Below the pieces are notes generated by a model that had not been told where the DNA came from, made no database searches, and saw only the letters and a list, made by a program, of their open reading frames with translations. This document shows positions 1 to 9,498 of a stretch of 64,000 bases of DNA, piece after piece. The first letter of the stretch is position 1; the number at the start of each line of letters is the position of its first letter. Source of the stretch: Mycolicibacterium duvalii (GTDB taxonomy: Bacteria; Actinomycetota; Actinomycetes; Mycobacteriales; Mycobacteriaceae); the NCBI RefSeq assembly GCF_010726645.1, contig NZ_AP022563.1, positions 372,001 to 436,000 of the forward strand, read 5' to 3'. Both the position numbers and the translations under genes were made by a program.

Positions 1-1571
1 TGCTGCAGACTCTCGTGGAGGATGTCCGGCGTGTTGACCCACAGGCTCTGGCGTGCGTGGTCGGCGTGTTCGGCCAGCTGCTGACCGAACTCGGTGATCT
101 CCCACTTCGCGGTGCGCCAGGTGAAGTACGTGTAGGACTGCGTGAACCCGAGTTTGGCCAGCCCGAACAGCCGCGCGGGCCGGGTGAACGCCTCCGAGAG
201 GAACAACACGTCGGGATCGATGTTCTTGACCTCGCCGATCAACCAGGCCCAGAAGTTCGGCGGCTTGGTGTGCGGATTGTCCACCCGAAACACCTTGACG
301 CCGTGCGCGACCCAGTATTTCACGACCCGCAGTACCTCCTCGTAGAGGCCGGCCGGGTCGTTGTCGAAGTTCAGCGGGTAGATGTCCTGATACTTCTTCG
401 GGGGGTTCTCGGCATAGGCGATGGTTCCATCGGGTAGCACCGTGAACCATTCCGGATGCTCGCGGGCCCAGGGGTGGTCGGGTGCGCACTGCAGCGCGAG
501 ATCGAGCGCGACCTCGAGCCCCTCGTCTCGCGCCGCGGCGACGAAGTCGTCGAAGTCGTCGATGGTGCCGAGGTCGGGGTGAACGGCGTCGTGACCCCCT
601 TCGTCGCTGCCGATCGCCCACGGTGAGCCGACGTCGTGCGGGCCCGCGGTGACGCTGTTGTTGCGACCCTTGCGGTGCACCTTGCCGATCGGGTGGATCG
701 GAGGCAGATAGGCGATGTCGAAGCCCATCCGGGCGACCCGGGGCAGCGCCTTGGCGGCGGTGGCGAACGTGCCGTGCACGGGATGGCCGGCACTGTCCCA
801 CCCACCGGTGGAGCGGGGAAAGAACTCGTACCAGGAACTGAAGCGGGCCAGCGGTCGATCCACCCAGATGCCGTACTGCTGGCCGCGGGTCAGGAATTCA
901 CGCAGCGGATACTGGTCGGTCAACTCGATCAGCTCGGGCGCCAGCGCGGCGCCGGCGCGGTAGAACGGGTCGCCCGGTTCGCGCAGTTGGGCCGCGGCTT
1001 CGGCCAGCGGATAGCGGTCCTGGCGCGGCACACCGGTGGCGGCGCGCTCGAGAAGCTTGGCGCCGACCAACAGGTCGTTGTTGAGTTCGCCCTCGCTCTG
1101 GCCGGCCTCGAGCTTGGCGGTCACGTTCTTGCGCCAGGTGGCCAACGGGTCGCCCCACCCGTCGACCCGGAACGTCCACAGGCCGACCGCGTCGGGGGAG
1201 AACTGACCGTGGAATACATCGGGTGTGCGGCCCGGCGCCATCGGAAGCGCGCTCGGCCGCACCCGCGCCGACGTGGTCACCACATCCTCGATCGGGACGG
1301 CCTCGGGAGAGCGCACCCGGCCCGGAGGTTCGTCGGCCAACGGTGGATAGGAGACGCCGTGGTAGCGCACCACCAAGGTGGCCGACACCGCGTCGTGGCC
1401 TTCGCGCCACACCGTGGCGCTGACCGGCACGACTTCGCCGACGACGGCTTTGGCGGGAAACCGCCCGCCGGACACCACCGGTGCTACGTCGTCGATCTCG
1501 ATCCGACCGGCGGTCACTGGCCACCACTCCCTACAGCTCGTCCGTCGTGTGGGGCGCGCCGCTCGAGTCAC
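1..1571 (-). CDS. glgE: GlgE, alpha-1,4-glucan:maltose-1-phosphate maltosyltransferase (3' end outside window)
   Basis: Transfers maltosyl units from maltose-1-phosphate onto alpha-1,4-glucan in the cytoplasm (GlgE pathway, GH13_3 family). About 523 of roughly 700 residues are present; the C-terminal quarter lies before base 1. Visible are an N-terminal immunoglobulin-like domain (opening around [14 protein letters not shown] [15 protein letters not shown]), a GH13 barrel with the nucleophile Asp in [10 protein letters not shown] (about residue 431) and the general acid Glu in [10 protein letters not shown] (about 460). The GTG at 1571 is chosen because a GAAGG ribosome site lies just upstream and it keeps the EWW segment known from the family; a GTG at 1517 is a shorter alternative. 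It is divergent from glgP, 168 bp away, as in M. tuberculosis. Confidence 0.95.
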   Translation of the reverse strand, partial: MTRAARPTRRTSCREWWPVTAGRIEIDDVAPVVSGGRFPAKAVVGEVVPVSATVWREGHDAVSATLVVRYHGVSYPPLADEPPGRVRSPEAVPIEDVVTTSARVRPSALPMAPGRTPDVFHGQFSPDAVGLWTFRVDGWGDPLATWRKNVTAKLEAGQSEGELNNDLLVGAKLLERAATGVPRQDRYPLAEAAAQLREPGDPFYRAGAALAPELIELTDQYPLREFLTRGQQYGIWVDRPLARFSSWYEFFPRSTGGWDSAGHPVHGTFATAAKALPRVARMGFDIAYLPPIHPIGKVHRKGRNNSVTAGPHDVGSPWAIGSDEGGHDAVHPDLGTIDDFDDFVAAARDEGLEVALDLALQCAPDHPWAREHPEWFTVLPDGTIAYAENPPKKYQDIYPLNFDNDPAGLYEEVLRVVKYWVAHGVKVFRVDNPHTKPPNFWAWLIGEVKNIDPDVLFLSEAFTRPARLFGLAKLGFTQSYTYFTWRTAKWEITEFGQQLAEHADHARQSLWVNTPDILHESLQ

Positions 1572-1739
1572 GCACGCCTTCGGTGCCCGGCGCGACACCC
1601 CTGCGCCGCCTATACCCACCGTAGTGTGGCGCTCAACCTTCCGGAGTGCATCGGGAAGGCTGCGGGCCGGCCCCCCAGCGGCACGGAAAAAGGTGACGAC
1701 CGGCCCATCGCCGGGCCCGCGTCAGTAAGGTGAACTCGC

Positions 1740-4382
1740 GTGAAGGCCCTCCGCAGGTTCACCGTCCGCGCTCACCTTCCCGACCGGCTGGCTGCGCTCG
1801 AGCGGCTCTCGGTCAATCTTCGTTGGTCGTGGGACAAGCCCACCCAGGATCTGTTCGAGGCCATCGATCCGCAGCTTTGGGAGACCGTCGGCGCCGACCC
1901 GGTCGGTCTGCTCGGACAAGTCAGCCCGGCGCGGCTGCAGCAGCTCGCCGCCGACGACTCGTTCGTCACCCGGCTCGACGATCTGGCCGCCGACCTCGAC
2001 GACTACCTGACCCGACCCCTGTGGTACCAGCAGCTGGGCGCAGCGAGCGGCGGCCCGGACGCAGATCAGCACGACGGCGTTCTGCCGCACGGCATCGCGT
2101 ACTTCTCGATGGAATTCGGTGTCGTCGAGGTGCTGCCCAACTACTCCGGTGGCCTGGGCATACTCGCCGGCGACCACCTCAAGTCCGCGTCGGACCTTGG
2201 GCTGCCGCTGATCGCGGTCGGACTGCACTACGGCTCGGGTTACTTCCGGCAGTCGCTGACCGCCGACGGCTGGCAGCACGAGAACTATCCGCACCTCGAT
2301 CCTCAGGGCCTGCCGCTGCGGTTGCTGGTCGGCGCCGACGGCAAGGCGGTGCTGATCGACCTCGCGCTGCCCGGCGGCGCGATTCTGTACGCACGCATCT
2401 GGGTCGCGCAGGTTGGCCGAATCCCGTTGCTGCTGCTCGATTCGGACATCCCGGACAACGACCACGACCTGCGCGGCGTGACCGACCGGCTCTACGGCGG
2501 TGATCAGGAACACCGGATGCGGCAGGAGATCCTGGCCGGCATCGGCGGGGTCCGTGCGATCCGCGCGTTCACCGCGCTCGAGGGGCTGCCCGCGCCCGAG
2601 GTCTTCCATATGAACGAGGGCCACGCCGGCTTCCTCGGCGCCGAGCGCATCCGCGAGTTCATCGAGGCCGGCCTGGACTTCGACACCGCGCTGACCGTGG
2701 TGCGGGCCTCGACGGTCTTCACCACCCACACCCCGGTGCCCGCGGGCATCGACCGCTTCCCGCTGGAGTTGGTGGAGCGCTACTTCGGTCCGGAAGCCGG
2801 CGCGGTGGGGTCCCGTCTGCTGCCCGGCGTGCCGCTGGACCGCATCCTGGCCTTCGGCGCCGAGGACGACCCGACGAAGTTCAACATGGCGCATATGGGG
2901 TTGCGGCTGGCGCAGCGCGCCAACGGGGTGTCGCTGCTGCACGGCCGGGTCAGCCGCGAGATGTTCAACGATCTGTGGCCGGGTTTCGACGCTGTCGAGG
3001 TGCCCATCGGCTCGATCACCAACGGGGTGCATGCGCCGACGTGGGCGGCTCCGCAATGGCTGGAGCTGGGTCGCGAGCTGCTCGGCAGCGAGGACCTCAC
3101 GACGTTGCGCGAGCCCGAGACATGGAAGGGGCTCAACCGCGTCGATCCAGGCCACCTGTGGTGGATCCGGTCCCAGCTGCGCGCGGAGCTGATCGACGAC
3201 GTCCGGGCCCGGCTCCGCCGCTCCTGGTTGGAGCGGGGTGCCCCGTCGGTGGAATTGGGTTGGACCGCAACCGCATTCGATCCGTCGGTGCTGACAATCG
3301 GGTTCGCCCGCCGAGTGCCCACCTACAAGCGGCTGACGTTGATGCTGCGCGATCCGGAGCGGCTGGCCCGACTGCTGCTCGATCCGGAGCGTCCGGTGCA
3401 GTTGATCGTCGCCGGTAAGTCTCATCCTGCCGACGAGGCCGGCAAGGCGTTGATCCAGCAGATCGTCCGGTTCGCCGACCGGGAGGATCTGCGTCATCGC
3501 ATCGCGTTCCTGCCCGACTACGACATGTCGATGGCTCGCAAGCTCTACCACGGTTGCGACGTGTGGCTCAACAACCCGTTGCGGCCGCTGGAGGCCTGCG
3601 GCACGTCGGGCATGAAGAGCGCGCTCAACGGCGGGCTGAACCTGTCGATCCGCGACGGGTGGTGGGACGAGTGGTTCGACGGGGACAATGGCTGGGAGAT
3701 CCCGACCGCGGACGGTTTGACCGACGAGAACCGGCGCGACGATCTGGAGGCCGCGGCGCTCTACGACGTCCTGGAACATGCCGTGGTGTCCCGGTTCTAC
3801 GACCGCGACGAGCACGGCATTCCGGTGCGGTGGGTGGAGATGGTCCGGCACACCCTCGAGGTGCTCGGCCCCAAGGTACTGGCGTCGCGGATGGTGCGGG
3901 ATTACACCGAGAAGTACTACCTGCCCGCCGCGCGGTCGTTGCGCCGCTCGGTCGAGCCGGGGCGCTCCTCGCCGAAGTTCGACGTCCCTTTCGGCGCTGC
4001 GCAGGAACTCGCCGACTTTCGGCGCCGCGTCGAGCGGGCGTGGGCGCATGTGCGCATCTCCGACGTGGACAGCTCGGGACTGCCGGACACCCCGCTGTTG
4101 GGTTCGGAGTTGACGCTGACGGCACTGGTGCACCTCGACGGTCTCAACGCCGACGAGGTGGCGGTGCAGGCGTTGCTGGGTCGCGTCGACGCAGGCGACA
4201 CCCTGATCGACCCGGTGACGGTACCGATGACCCACGTCGGCACCGCAGACGGTGGCCGGGCGAGCTTCACCGCCACCGCGCCGTTGCCGGTCACCGGTTC
4301 AGTCGGATACGCCGTCCGGGTGCTGCCGCACCATCGGTTGCTGGCCGGCCCCACCGAGCTGGGGCTCGTGACGTTCGCGTGA
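1740..4382 (+). CDS. glgP: Alpha-glucan (glycogen/maltodextrin) phosphorylase GlgP
   Basis: Cytosolic PLP enzyme of 880 aa that releases glucose-1-phosphate from alpha-1,4-glucans. It belongs to the DUF3417-containing phosphorylase branch: an N-terminal domain with LSVNLRWSWDKPTQDLF, then the glycosyltransferase-35 fold. The PLP-site motif EACGTSGMKSALNGG sits near residues 618-632, with Lys626 the likely PLP-binding lysine. Length fits the mycobacterial family. The start is a GTG; no ATG lies nearby. Its stop overlaps the next start in GTGA, so the propeller gene downstream is probably translationally coupled. Opposite glgE, this places glucan synthesis and degradation side by side. Confidence 0.95.
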   Translation: MKALRRFTVRAHLPDRLAALERLSVNLRWSWDKPTQDLFEAIDPQLWETVGADPVGLLGQVSPARLQQLAADDSFVTRLDDLAADLDDYLTRPLWYQQLGAASGGPDADQHDGVLPHGIAYFSMEFGVVEVLPNYSGGLGILAGDHLKSASDLGLPLIAVGLHYGSGYFRQSLTADGWQHENYPHLDPQGLPLRLLVGADGKAVLIDLALPGGAILYARIWVAQVGRIPLLLLDSDIPDNDHDLRGVTDRLYGGDQEHRMRQEILAGIGGVRAIRAFTALEGLPAPEVFHMNEGHAGFLGAERIREFIEAGLDFDTALTVVRASTVFTTHTPVPAGIDRFPLELVERYFGPEAGAVGSRLLPGVPLDRILAFGAEDDPTKFNMAHMGLRLAQRANGVSLLHGRVSREMFNDLWPGFDAVEVPIGSITNGVHAPTWAAPQWLELGRELLGSEDLTTLREPETWKGLNRVDPGHLWWIRSQLRAELIDDVRARLRRSWLERGAPSVELGWTATAFDPSVLTIGFARRVPTYKRLTLMLRDPERLARLLLDPERPVQLIVAGKSHPADEAGKALIQQIVRFADREDLRHRIAFLPDYDMSMARKLYHGCDVWLNNPLRPLEACGTSGMKSALNGGLNLSIRDGWWDEWFDGDNGWEIPTADGLTDENRRDDLEAAALYDVLEHAVVSRFYDRDEHGIPVRWVEMVRHTLEVLGPKVLASRMVRDYTEKYYLPAARSLRRSVEPGRSSPKFDVPFGAAQELADFRRRVERAWAHVRISDVDSSGLPDTPLLGSELTLTALVHLDGLNADEVAVQALLGRVDAGDTLIDPVTVPMTHVGTADGGRASFTATAPLPVTGSVGYAVRVLPHHRLLAGPTELGLVTFA

Positions 4383-5227
4383 CAGCGCCGCTGCAGGTCG
4401 CCCTCGACGGGGGACCGTACGCGCTCGCGGCGGGATCCGACGGCGCGGTGTGGGTGACGCTGGCGCACACCGGTGCGATCGCGCGGGTGACCGAGGCCGG
4501 TGCGGTGACGGTGTACCCGGTCGCCCCTGACAGCCGCCCGGCGCAGATCACCGCGGGCCCGGACGGCGCGCTGTGGTTCACCCGGTCCGGGGACGACCGC
4601 ATCGGACGCATCACCACCGCCGGTGAGCTCAGCGCGTTCGACCTGCGTCCGGGCAGTCGCCCCTACGGCATCACCACCGGACCCGACGGCGCGCTGTGGT
4701 TCACCATGAGCGCGGCGGATGCGGTCGGCCGACTCTCGGCCGAGGGCGCGCTGCTCGCCGAGCACCCGGTGCCCGGCGGGCCGGCGATGATCGTCACCGG
4801 ACCGGACGACGCGCTGTGGGTGACCCTCAACGAGGCCGGCGCGATCGGACGGCTGACCCTCGCGGGCGCTCTCACCGTGCGCGACACCCCTACTCCCGCT
4901 TCGGGTCCCGTCGGCATCACGATGACCCATGACGATGCCGTGTGGTTCACCGAGTTCCTCGCCGACCGGCTCGGCCGAATCCCGCTCGATGACGCGGTCC
5001 AGGAGATCGAACTGCCCGGCAAGCCGCACGCCGTGCTCGCCGATCCGGCCGACGGCGTGTGGGTGACCCTGTGGGGCTCCGGCCAACTTGCCCGGGTCAG
5101 CGGAGACGGCGACATCGTGACCATCGACCTGCCGCCGGATTGTGAGCCGCACGGATTGACCGTCGATGCCGGCGGCGGGGTCTGGGTCGCCCTTGAAGCC
5201 GGATTCGTGGTGCGGTTGCCCGGCTAG
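4379..5227 (+). CDS. Virginiamycin B lyase-like seven-bladed beta-propeller
   Basis: A 282-aa protein made almost entirely of seven repeats of the type P-x-G-I-T-x-G-P-D-G-A-L-W-F-T...G-R-I, which is the repeat of the Vgb (streptogramin B lyase) propeller family. The seven copies start near PYALAAGSDG, AQITAGPDGA, PYGITTGPDGA, PAMIVTGPDDA, PVGITMTHDDA, PHAVLADPADG and PHGLTVDAGGG, giving a closed propeller. No signal peptide is visible, so it is probably cytosolic. The start GTG overlaps the glgP stop by 4 bp. Vgb linearises cyclic depsipeptide antibiotics, but most mycobacterial homologues have no demonstrated substrate; I infer the fold with confidence and the activity only weakly. Confidence 0.8.
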   Translation: MTAPLQVALDGGPYALAAGSDGAVWVTLAHTGAIARVTEAGAVTVYPVAPDSRPAQITAGPDGALWFTRSGDDRIGRITTAGELSAFDLRPGSRPYGITTGPDGALWFTMSAADAVGRLSAEGALLAEHPVPGGPAMIVTGPDDALWVTLNEAGAIGRLTLAGALTVRDTPTPASGPVGITMTHDDAVWFTEFLADRLGRIPLDDAVQEIELPGKPHAVLADPADGVWVTLWGSGQLARVSGDGDIVTIDLPPDCEPHGLTVDAGGGVWVALEAGFVVRLPG

Positions 5228-5312
5228 ATTGACATTCGCCGGTATCTGTCCGGTGTGGGAAGCCCGCGCGGTAGGTTCCGAAGGTTGTTCGGCCATCGGA
5301 AGGGCATGCAAG

Positions 5313-6047
5313 GTGACGGTTCGGGTTGTGCTGCGACACGCCCTCGCGGTGTTCGCGATCGGCGGTCTGCTCAGTGGATGGCTCTCCGCGCCGGCCGGTG
5401 CCGAACCGGTCTCCGCACCCGTCGACGTGCCCGCCCCGGCCGAGGGCGTCCCGCCGCCGCCCGACGGGGCAGTCGAGTCGACGCCGCCCGCGGTGACCGA
5501 GACCCCGGACGGCTGGCGTCTGGAGCTGGCGGCCAAGGACGAGACCCAGTCCCCGGTAGCGCCGCTGACCACCGCGTTGTCGACCCGGGAGTACGTCGTC
5601 GGCGGCACTTACACCGGATCGCTGACCGGACCCGGCGACGGCGAGCCCCCCGCAGGGATGCTCGAGGTCGGCTACGAGATCGGCTGCGGAATCGACATGA
5701 GCACTTCCAACGGCGTCTCGCTGACCGGTACGGCGGGGATCAACCCGTCGATCGGGCTGATCGGCACCGACTTCATCTCCCCGTTCCCGGAAGGCCTGGT
5801 GCCCGGGGTGGGCGCCAACATCGCCGGCGGTATCACCGTGGGTCTGAAGCCCGGGCTGGTCAACGTGGTTTCGGTGACGAAGAAGGAATTCACCGGCGCC
5901 GAGCCATGGGTGATGGTGAGCAACTTCCGGGTCCGGATCGACGGTTGCGTCGGCGAGTCGTTCATCCGGTCCTTCGCTTTCCTCAGCCGCACCACCGACA
6001 TGAGTGAGGCGATCGTTGCCTGGTACGGCGTGACGAAGAAGATCTGA
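5313..6047 (+). CDS. MspA-family porin-like secreted protein
   Basis: A 244-aa protein with a signal peptide (hydrophobic stretch ALAVFAIGGLLSGWLSAPAGA, cleavage near AGA-EP), a Pro/Ala-rich linker (about residues 31-65) and a C-terminal MspA domain recognisable from YVVGGTYTGSLTG, LEVGYEIGCGIDM, PGLVNVVSVTKKEF and FAFLSRTTDMSEAIVAWYG. MspA proteins form octameric outer-membrane pores for small hydrophilic solutes in mycobacteria. GTG 5313 is the start because GGAAGGG lies 8 bp upstream and the signal peptide follows directly. The Pro-rich linker and two cysteines (GCGIDM, DGCVGES) are unlike classical MspA and could form a disulfide. Convergent with the lipoprotein gene, with only 2 bp between the stop codons. 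Confidence 0.8.
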   Translation: MTVRVVLRHALAVFAIGGLLSGWLSAPAGAEPVSAPVDVPAPAEGVPPPPDGAVESTPPAVTETPDGWRLELAAKDETQSPVAPLTTALSTREYVVGGTYTGSLTGPGDGEPPAGMLEVGYEIGCGIDMSTSNGVSLTGTAGINPSIGLIGTDFISPFPEGLVPGVGANIAGGITVGLKPGLVNVVSVTKKEFTGAEPWVMVSNFRVRIDGCVGESFIRSFAFLSRTTDMSEAIVAWYGVTKKI

Positions 6048-6049
6048 GG

Positions 6050-7483
6050 TCAGCCGAACCGCGCGAAGCAGCGGTCGGTGTCGCCGAGCACTCCGACGCG
6101 GAACGCGTCGATGCGTGAGAACCCGGCAGGCACCGAGTCGCCGTTGACGTCGCTGGCGGCCAGGCCGTTGGTCAGGATGCCCGAGACGGCTTCGTCCACA
6201 TCGCCGGCGGTCAGCACCACCGAGTCGGCGCCGGACGGGTGCGGGTCCGCGGCCATCTTCGCGGTCGCCACACCGGTCAGACAGGCGGTGCGCAGCGCGG
6301 CCGCCGCGCTATCGAGGCGCGCGCCGCGTTCGTGCTGCAGGGCCAGCATGAAACGGGAGACCAGCGCGGAGTAGGCCACGTTGTCGCCTGTCGCGAGGAG
6401 GTGCGGCTCGGGCAGGTGGGCCTGGCCGCCGAGTTCCACGAGTCCCTCGAGGTCCACGGCGACGCTGTTGGTCGTCGGGCAGAAGGACACCGGCGGGCTG
6501 GGGCGGACGTCGGCGCAGGGGACCGGACGGGAGTCGAATCGCACCGCGGGTGGTCGGCGTGGCGCGAAGATGACGTTGATCGCCTCGGCGAACGCGTGCA
6601 CGCTGAACTCGGTCACCGGCAACTCGCCGGTCTGCCCGCTGCCGAGCATCGTCGGCAGATCACCGCGACGCTGGGCGATCTCGCGCAGGTCGATCGATGC
6701 ACATGCCGACGGGCCGTCGGTGAAGCCGAACTGGAACGCCGAGAGCCTCTCGAAAGCCGAGCCGTGTTCGTCGACACCGGCGTAGAGGTCGTCTTCGTAG
6801 AGCACCGGATCGCGGAACGCGATGACGCCGGCCAGCACCGCGTTCAAGCCTTCGCCGGTGTTGAGGGTGAATCGCGGCGAATTGCCTTCGGCGACCCACC
6901 GCAGGTACGCGCCCGAGAAGCAGTCGGCTTGTTGTTCGGCGAGAAGGGTCTGGCTCGCGTCGTCCGTCAGGCCGGACAGCCGGGACACGGCGTGGCCGTA
7001 CTCGTGGGCGAGCACCATCGCCACCCCCATGTCGCCGTACGCGCGCTGCAGGTCGGGAAGCATCGCGCTGCGGTCCCAGCCCAGCGCCCGGTCGGGGTAG
7101 CAGTAGGCGGCGTTGACCAGAGCGAAGGTGGTGTCACCGCAGAAGATTCCGTCGAATCGGGTGGCGTCCCAGGAGACCACCGCCGCCACCGGGACGAACG
7201 GGGCCGAGAACGTGTCGGGATAGGCGCTGTGCCAGAACTCCTCGACATCGCTGACGGCGAGGCCGGCAATGTGGTCGACATCGCTGCCGTCGGTGCCCTC
7301 GACCGCCCGGGTTGCCGGTTCGGGATCCGGACGCAGCCCGGTGGGTCCGTCGGTGGCCGGCATTCCCGCCACCGAGAACGGGTCGTCGAACACCGAGACG
7401 GCCCGCCCGGTGAGCGTCGTCGAGCATCCGGTGGCCGCGAGCGTCACGGCCACCACCGCGCAGACCAGTCGCCGTGACCTCAT
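6050..7483 (-). CDS. Lipoprotein zinc metallopeptidase (HEYGH)
   Basis: A 477-aa exported lipoprotein: signal peptide with lipobox LAATGC (Cys20) predicts lipid anchoring at the cell envelope. The zinc-peptidase motif H160-E-Y-G-H164 lies in AMVLAHEYGHAVSRLSG, followed about 20 residues later by EQQADCFSGAYLRW, where the acidic/DCF segment is typical of the neutral zinc metallopeptidase family (YpfJ-like). The second half is a less conserved alpha-helical region. It overlaps dinG by 4 bp (ATGA), so it is the third gene of a pncB-dinG-lipoprotein operon. Substrate unknown. Confidence 0.8.
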   Translation of the reverse strand: MRSRRLVCAVVAVTLAATGCSTTLTGRAVSVFDDPFSVAGMPATDGPTGLRPDPEPATRAVEGTDGSDVDHIAGLAVSDVEEFWHSAYPDTFSAPFVPVAAVVSWDATRFDGIFCGDTTFALVNAAYCYPDRALGWDRSAMLPDLQRAYGDMGVAMVLAHEYGHAVSRLSGLTDDASQTLLAEQQADCFSGAYLRWVAEGNSPRFTLNTGEGLNAVLAGVIAFRDPVLYEDDLYAGVDEHGSAFERLSAFQFGFTDGPSACASIDLREIAQRRGDLPTMLGSGQTGELPVTEFSVHAFAEAINVIFAPRRPPAVRFDSRPVPCADVRPSPPVSFCPTTNSVAVDLEGLVELGGQAHLPEPHLLATGDNVAYSALVSRFMLALQHERGARLDSAAAALRTACLTGVATAKMAADPHPSGADSVVLTAGDVDEAVSGILTNGLAASDVNGDSVPAGFSRIDAFRVGVLGDTDRCFARFG

Positions 7484-9498
7484 CCGGCCGCTGTTTCCCG
7501 GGTCGCCGTCGCCTCGACGGCGCAGAGTCGACGTAGCGCGGCCCGCACCGCCGCACCGTCGGTGGTCGCCCAGAACGGTGGCAGCGACGCTCGCAGAAAT
7601 CCGCCGTAGCGGGCGGTGGCCATCCGAGAGTCCAGGACGGCCACCACGCCGCGATCGTCGATGCGGCGGAGCAGCCGGCCGGCGCCCTGGGCCAGCAACA
7701 GCGCGGCGTGGGTGGCCGCCACCGCCATGAAGCCGTTGCCGCCCCGGGCGGCGACCGCCCGTTGCCGAGCGGTCAGCAGCGGGTCATCGGGGCGCGGGAA
7801 GGGGATGCGGTCGATCAGCACCAATGACAGTGATGGGCCGGGGACGTCGACGCCTTGCCACAGCGACAGCGTGCCGAACAGTGACGTGCGCTCGTCGGCG
7901 GCGAAGCGGGCCACCAGTGCGGCGGTGGTGTCCTCGCCTTGGCAGAGCACCGGGCTGTCCAGCCGCTCCCGCATCACCTCGGCGGCGGCCCGGGCGGCGC
8001 GCATGGACGAGAACAGTCCGAGGGTGCGTCCTTCGGCGGCGGCGATCAGTGCCGCGATCTCGTCAAGCTGTTCGGCCGACCCGGTTCCGTCGCGCCCGGG
8101 TGGCGGCAGATGGGCTGCGACGTAGAGGATTCCGGCGCGGGGATGGTCGAACGGGGAGCCGACGTCGAGTCCGCGCCACCGCACCGCGGGTTCGTCCCCA
8201 CCGGCCAGCCCCCAGGCCGAGGCCATCGCGTCGAAGTTACCCCCGATGGTCAGTGTCGCCGAGGTCAGCACCGCGGTGGCGCGGCCGAACACCCTGCTGC
8301 GTAGCAGCCCCGACACCGACAGCGGCGCCACCCGCATCACCGCCCGACGGCCCGCTTTGGCATCCTCGCTGTGCTCTACCCACACCACGTCGGTGCGGTC
8401 GGGCAGCGCCGGCACGAATGAATCCAGGATGCGGGCGGCGGTGTCGCCGACTTCGGACAGCGCCGTGGACGCCTCCGCGCGCGCCGCGGAGGTCTTCGGA
8501 TCGTTGGGAGCGGTGTCGACCGCCGTGCGGGCCGCGTGGGCCGCATCACGCAACACTGTCAGGTAGGTCGCCATCTCCTCGCCCAGCACGTCGATGCGTC
8601 CGTCGCGAGCGTCGAAGACGGCCGAGGAGTAGGTGGCCGCAGCCGCGTCGAGCCGGTCGGCCAATTCGGGGCCGATGATCCGCGCGGCACGCCGCTGCGC
8701 GACCCCGAGCGCGGGGGCGGACAGCTCGGCCGTCGCCGCGGACGTCACCCGGTCGACGAGGTCGTGGGCCTCGTCGACGACGAGCAGATCGTGTTCGGGC
8801 AGGACGTTGGCCCCGCCGATGGCGTCTATCGCCAGCAACGCGTGGTTGGTGACGACGATATCGGCCCGGGCGGCGCGGTCGCGGGCGCGCTCGGCGAAGC
8901 AATCGGTGCCGAACGGGCAGCGCGAGACGCCGATGCATTCGCGTGCCGATACGCTCACCTGCGCCCACGACCGGTCGGGTACGCCGGGCGCGAGGTCGTC
9001 GCGGTCGCCGGAGTCGGTACTCGAGGACCACTCCGTCAGCCGGGCCACATCGCGGCCCAGGGCGCTGGTTGCGACCGGCGCGAAAAGCTCGGACTGGGGC
9101 CCGTCATCGGGCTCCGGCAGGCCGGCGCTTCCGTTGTGGATCTTGTTCAGGCACAGGTAGTTTCCGCGTCCCTTCAGCAGCGCGAAGTCGGGCCGGCGGG
9201 GCAGTGCCGGCGTCAGGGCCTCGGCCAGCCGGGGCAGGTCACGATCGACGAGCTGACGCTGCAGCGCAATCGTGGCGGTGGACACCACGACGGGCTGCTC
9301 GGCCGACAGCGCGTGTGCGATCGCCGGCACCAGGTAGGCCAGGGACTTCCCGGTGCCGGTGCCGGCCTGCACCGCGAGGTGCTCGCCGCTGTGGAAAGCC
9401 TGTGCGACGGCCTCGGCCATGGCGATCTGGCCGGGCCGTTCGGCTCCGCCCACGGCGGCGACCGCGGTGGCCAGCAGCCGCGCGACGTCGTCGGTCAC
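7480..9498 (-). CDS. dinG: DinG-family ATP-dependent DNA helicase
   Basis: A 672-aa superfamily-2, XPD-like helicase. Walker A is AGTGTGKSLAY near residues 40-50, the DEAH box is VVDEAHD, and four cysteines (YLCLNK, ECIG, RCPFG, DCF) form the expected Fe-S cluster pocket between motifs I and II. DinG unwinds DNA with a 5' overhang, D-loops and R-loops in the cytoplasm. GTG 9498 is chosen because it overlaps the pncB stop (GTGA) and begins the conserved [17 protein letters not shown] region; the longer reading upstream has no family similarity. Same neighbours as Rv1329c. Confidence 0.93.
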   Translation of the reverse strand: MTDDVARLLATAVAAVGGAERPGQIAMAEAVAQAFHSGEHLAVQAGTGTGKSLAYLVPAIAHALSAEQPVVVSTATIALQRQLVDRDLPRLAEALTPALPRRPDFALLKGRGNYLCLNKIHNGSAGLPEPDDGPQSELFAPVATSALGRDVARLTEWSSSTDSGDRDDLAPGVPDRSWAQVSVSARECIGVSRCPFGTDCFAERARDRAARADIVVTNHALLAIDAIGGANVLPEHDLLVVDEAHDLVDRVTSAATAELSAPALGVAQRRAARIIGPELADRLDAAAATYSSAVFDARDGRIDVLGEEMATYLTVLRDAAHAARTAVDTAPNDPKTSAARAEASTALSEVGDTAARILDSFVPALPDRTDVVWVEHSEDAKAGRRAVMRVAPLSVSGLLRSRVFGRATAVLTSATLTIGGNFDAMASAWGLAGGDEPAVRWRGLDVGSPFDHPRAGILYVAAHLPPPGRDGTGSAEQLDEIAALIAAAEGRTLGLFSSMRAARAAAEVMRERLDSPVLCQGEDTTAALVARFAADERTSLFGTLSLWQGVDVPGPSLSLVLIDRIPFPRPDDPLLTARQRAVAARGGNGFMAVAATHAALLLAQGAGRLLRRIDDRGVVAVLDSRMATARYGGFLRASLPPFWATTDGAAVRAALRRLCAVEATATRETAAG

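Noticed and set aside
1722..4235. 837-aa open frame on the minus strand
   Set aside because: It is antisense to glgP along its whole length, Gln/His/Arg-rich without family features; a GC-rich shadow.
6239..7477. 412-aa plus-strand frame opposite the lipoprotein gene
   Set aside because: Arg/Gly/His-rich shadow; the opposite strand encodes a signal peptide, lipobox and HEYGH motif.
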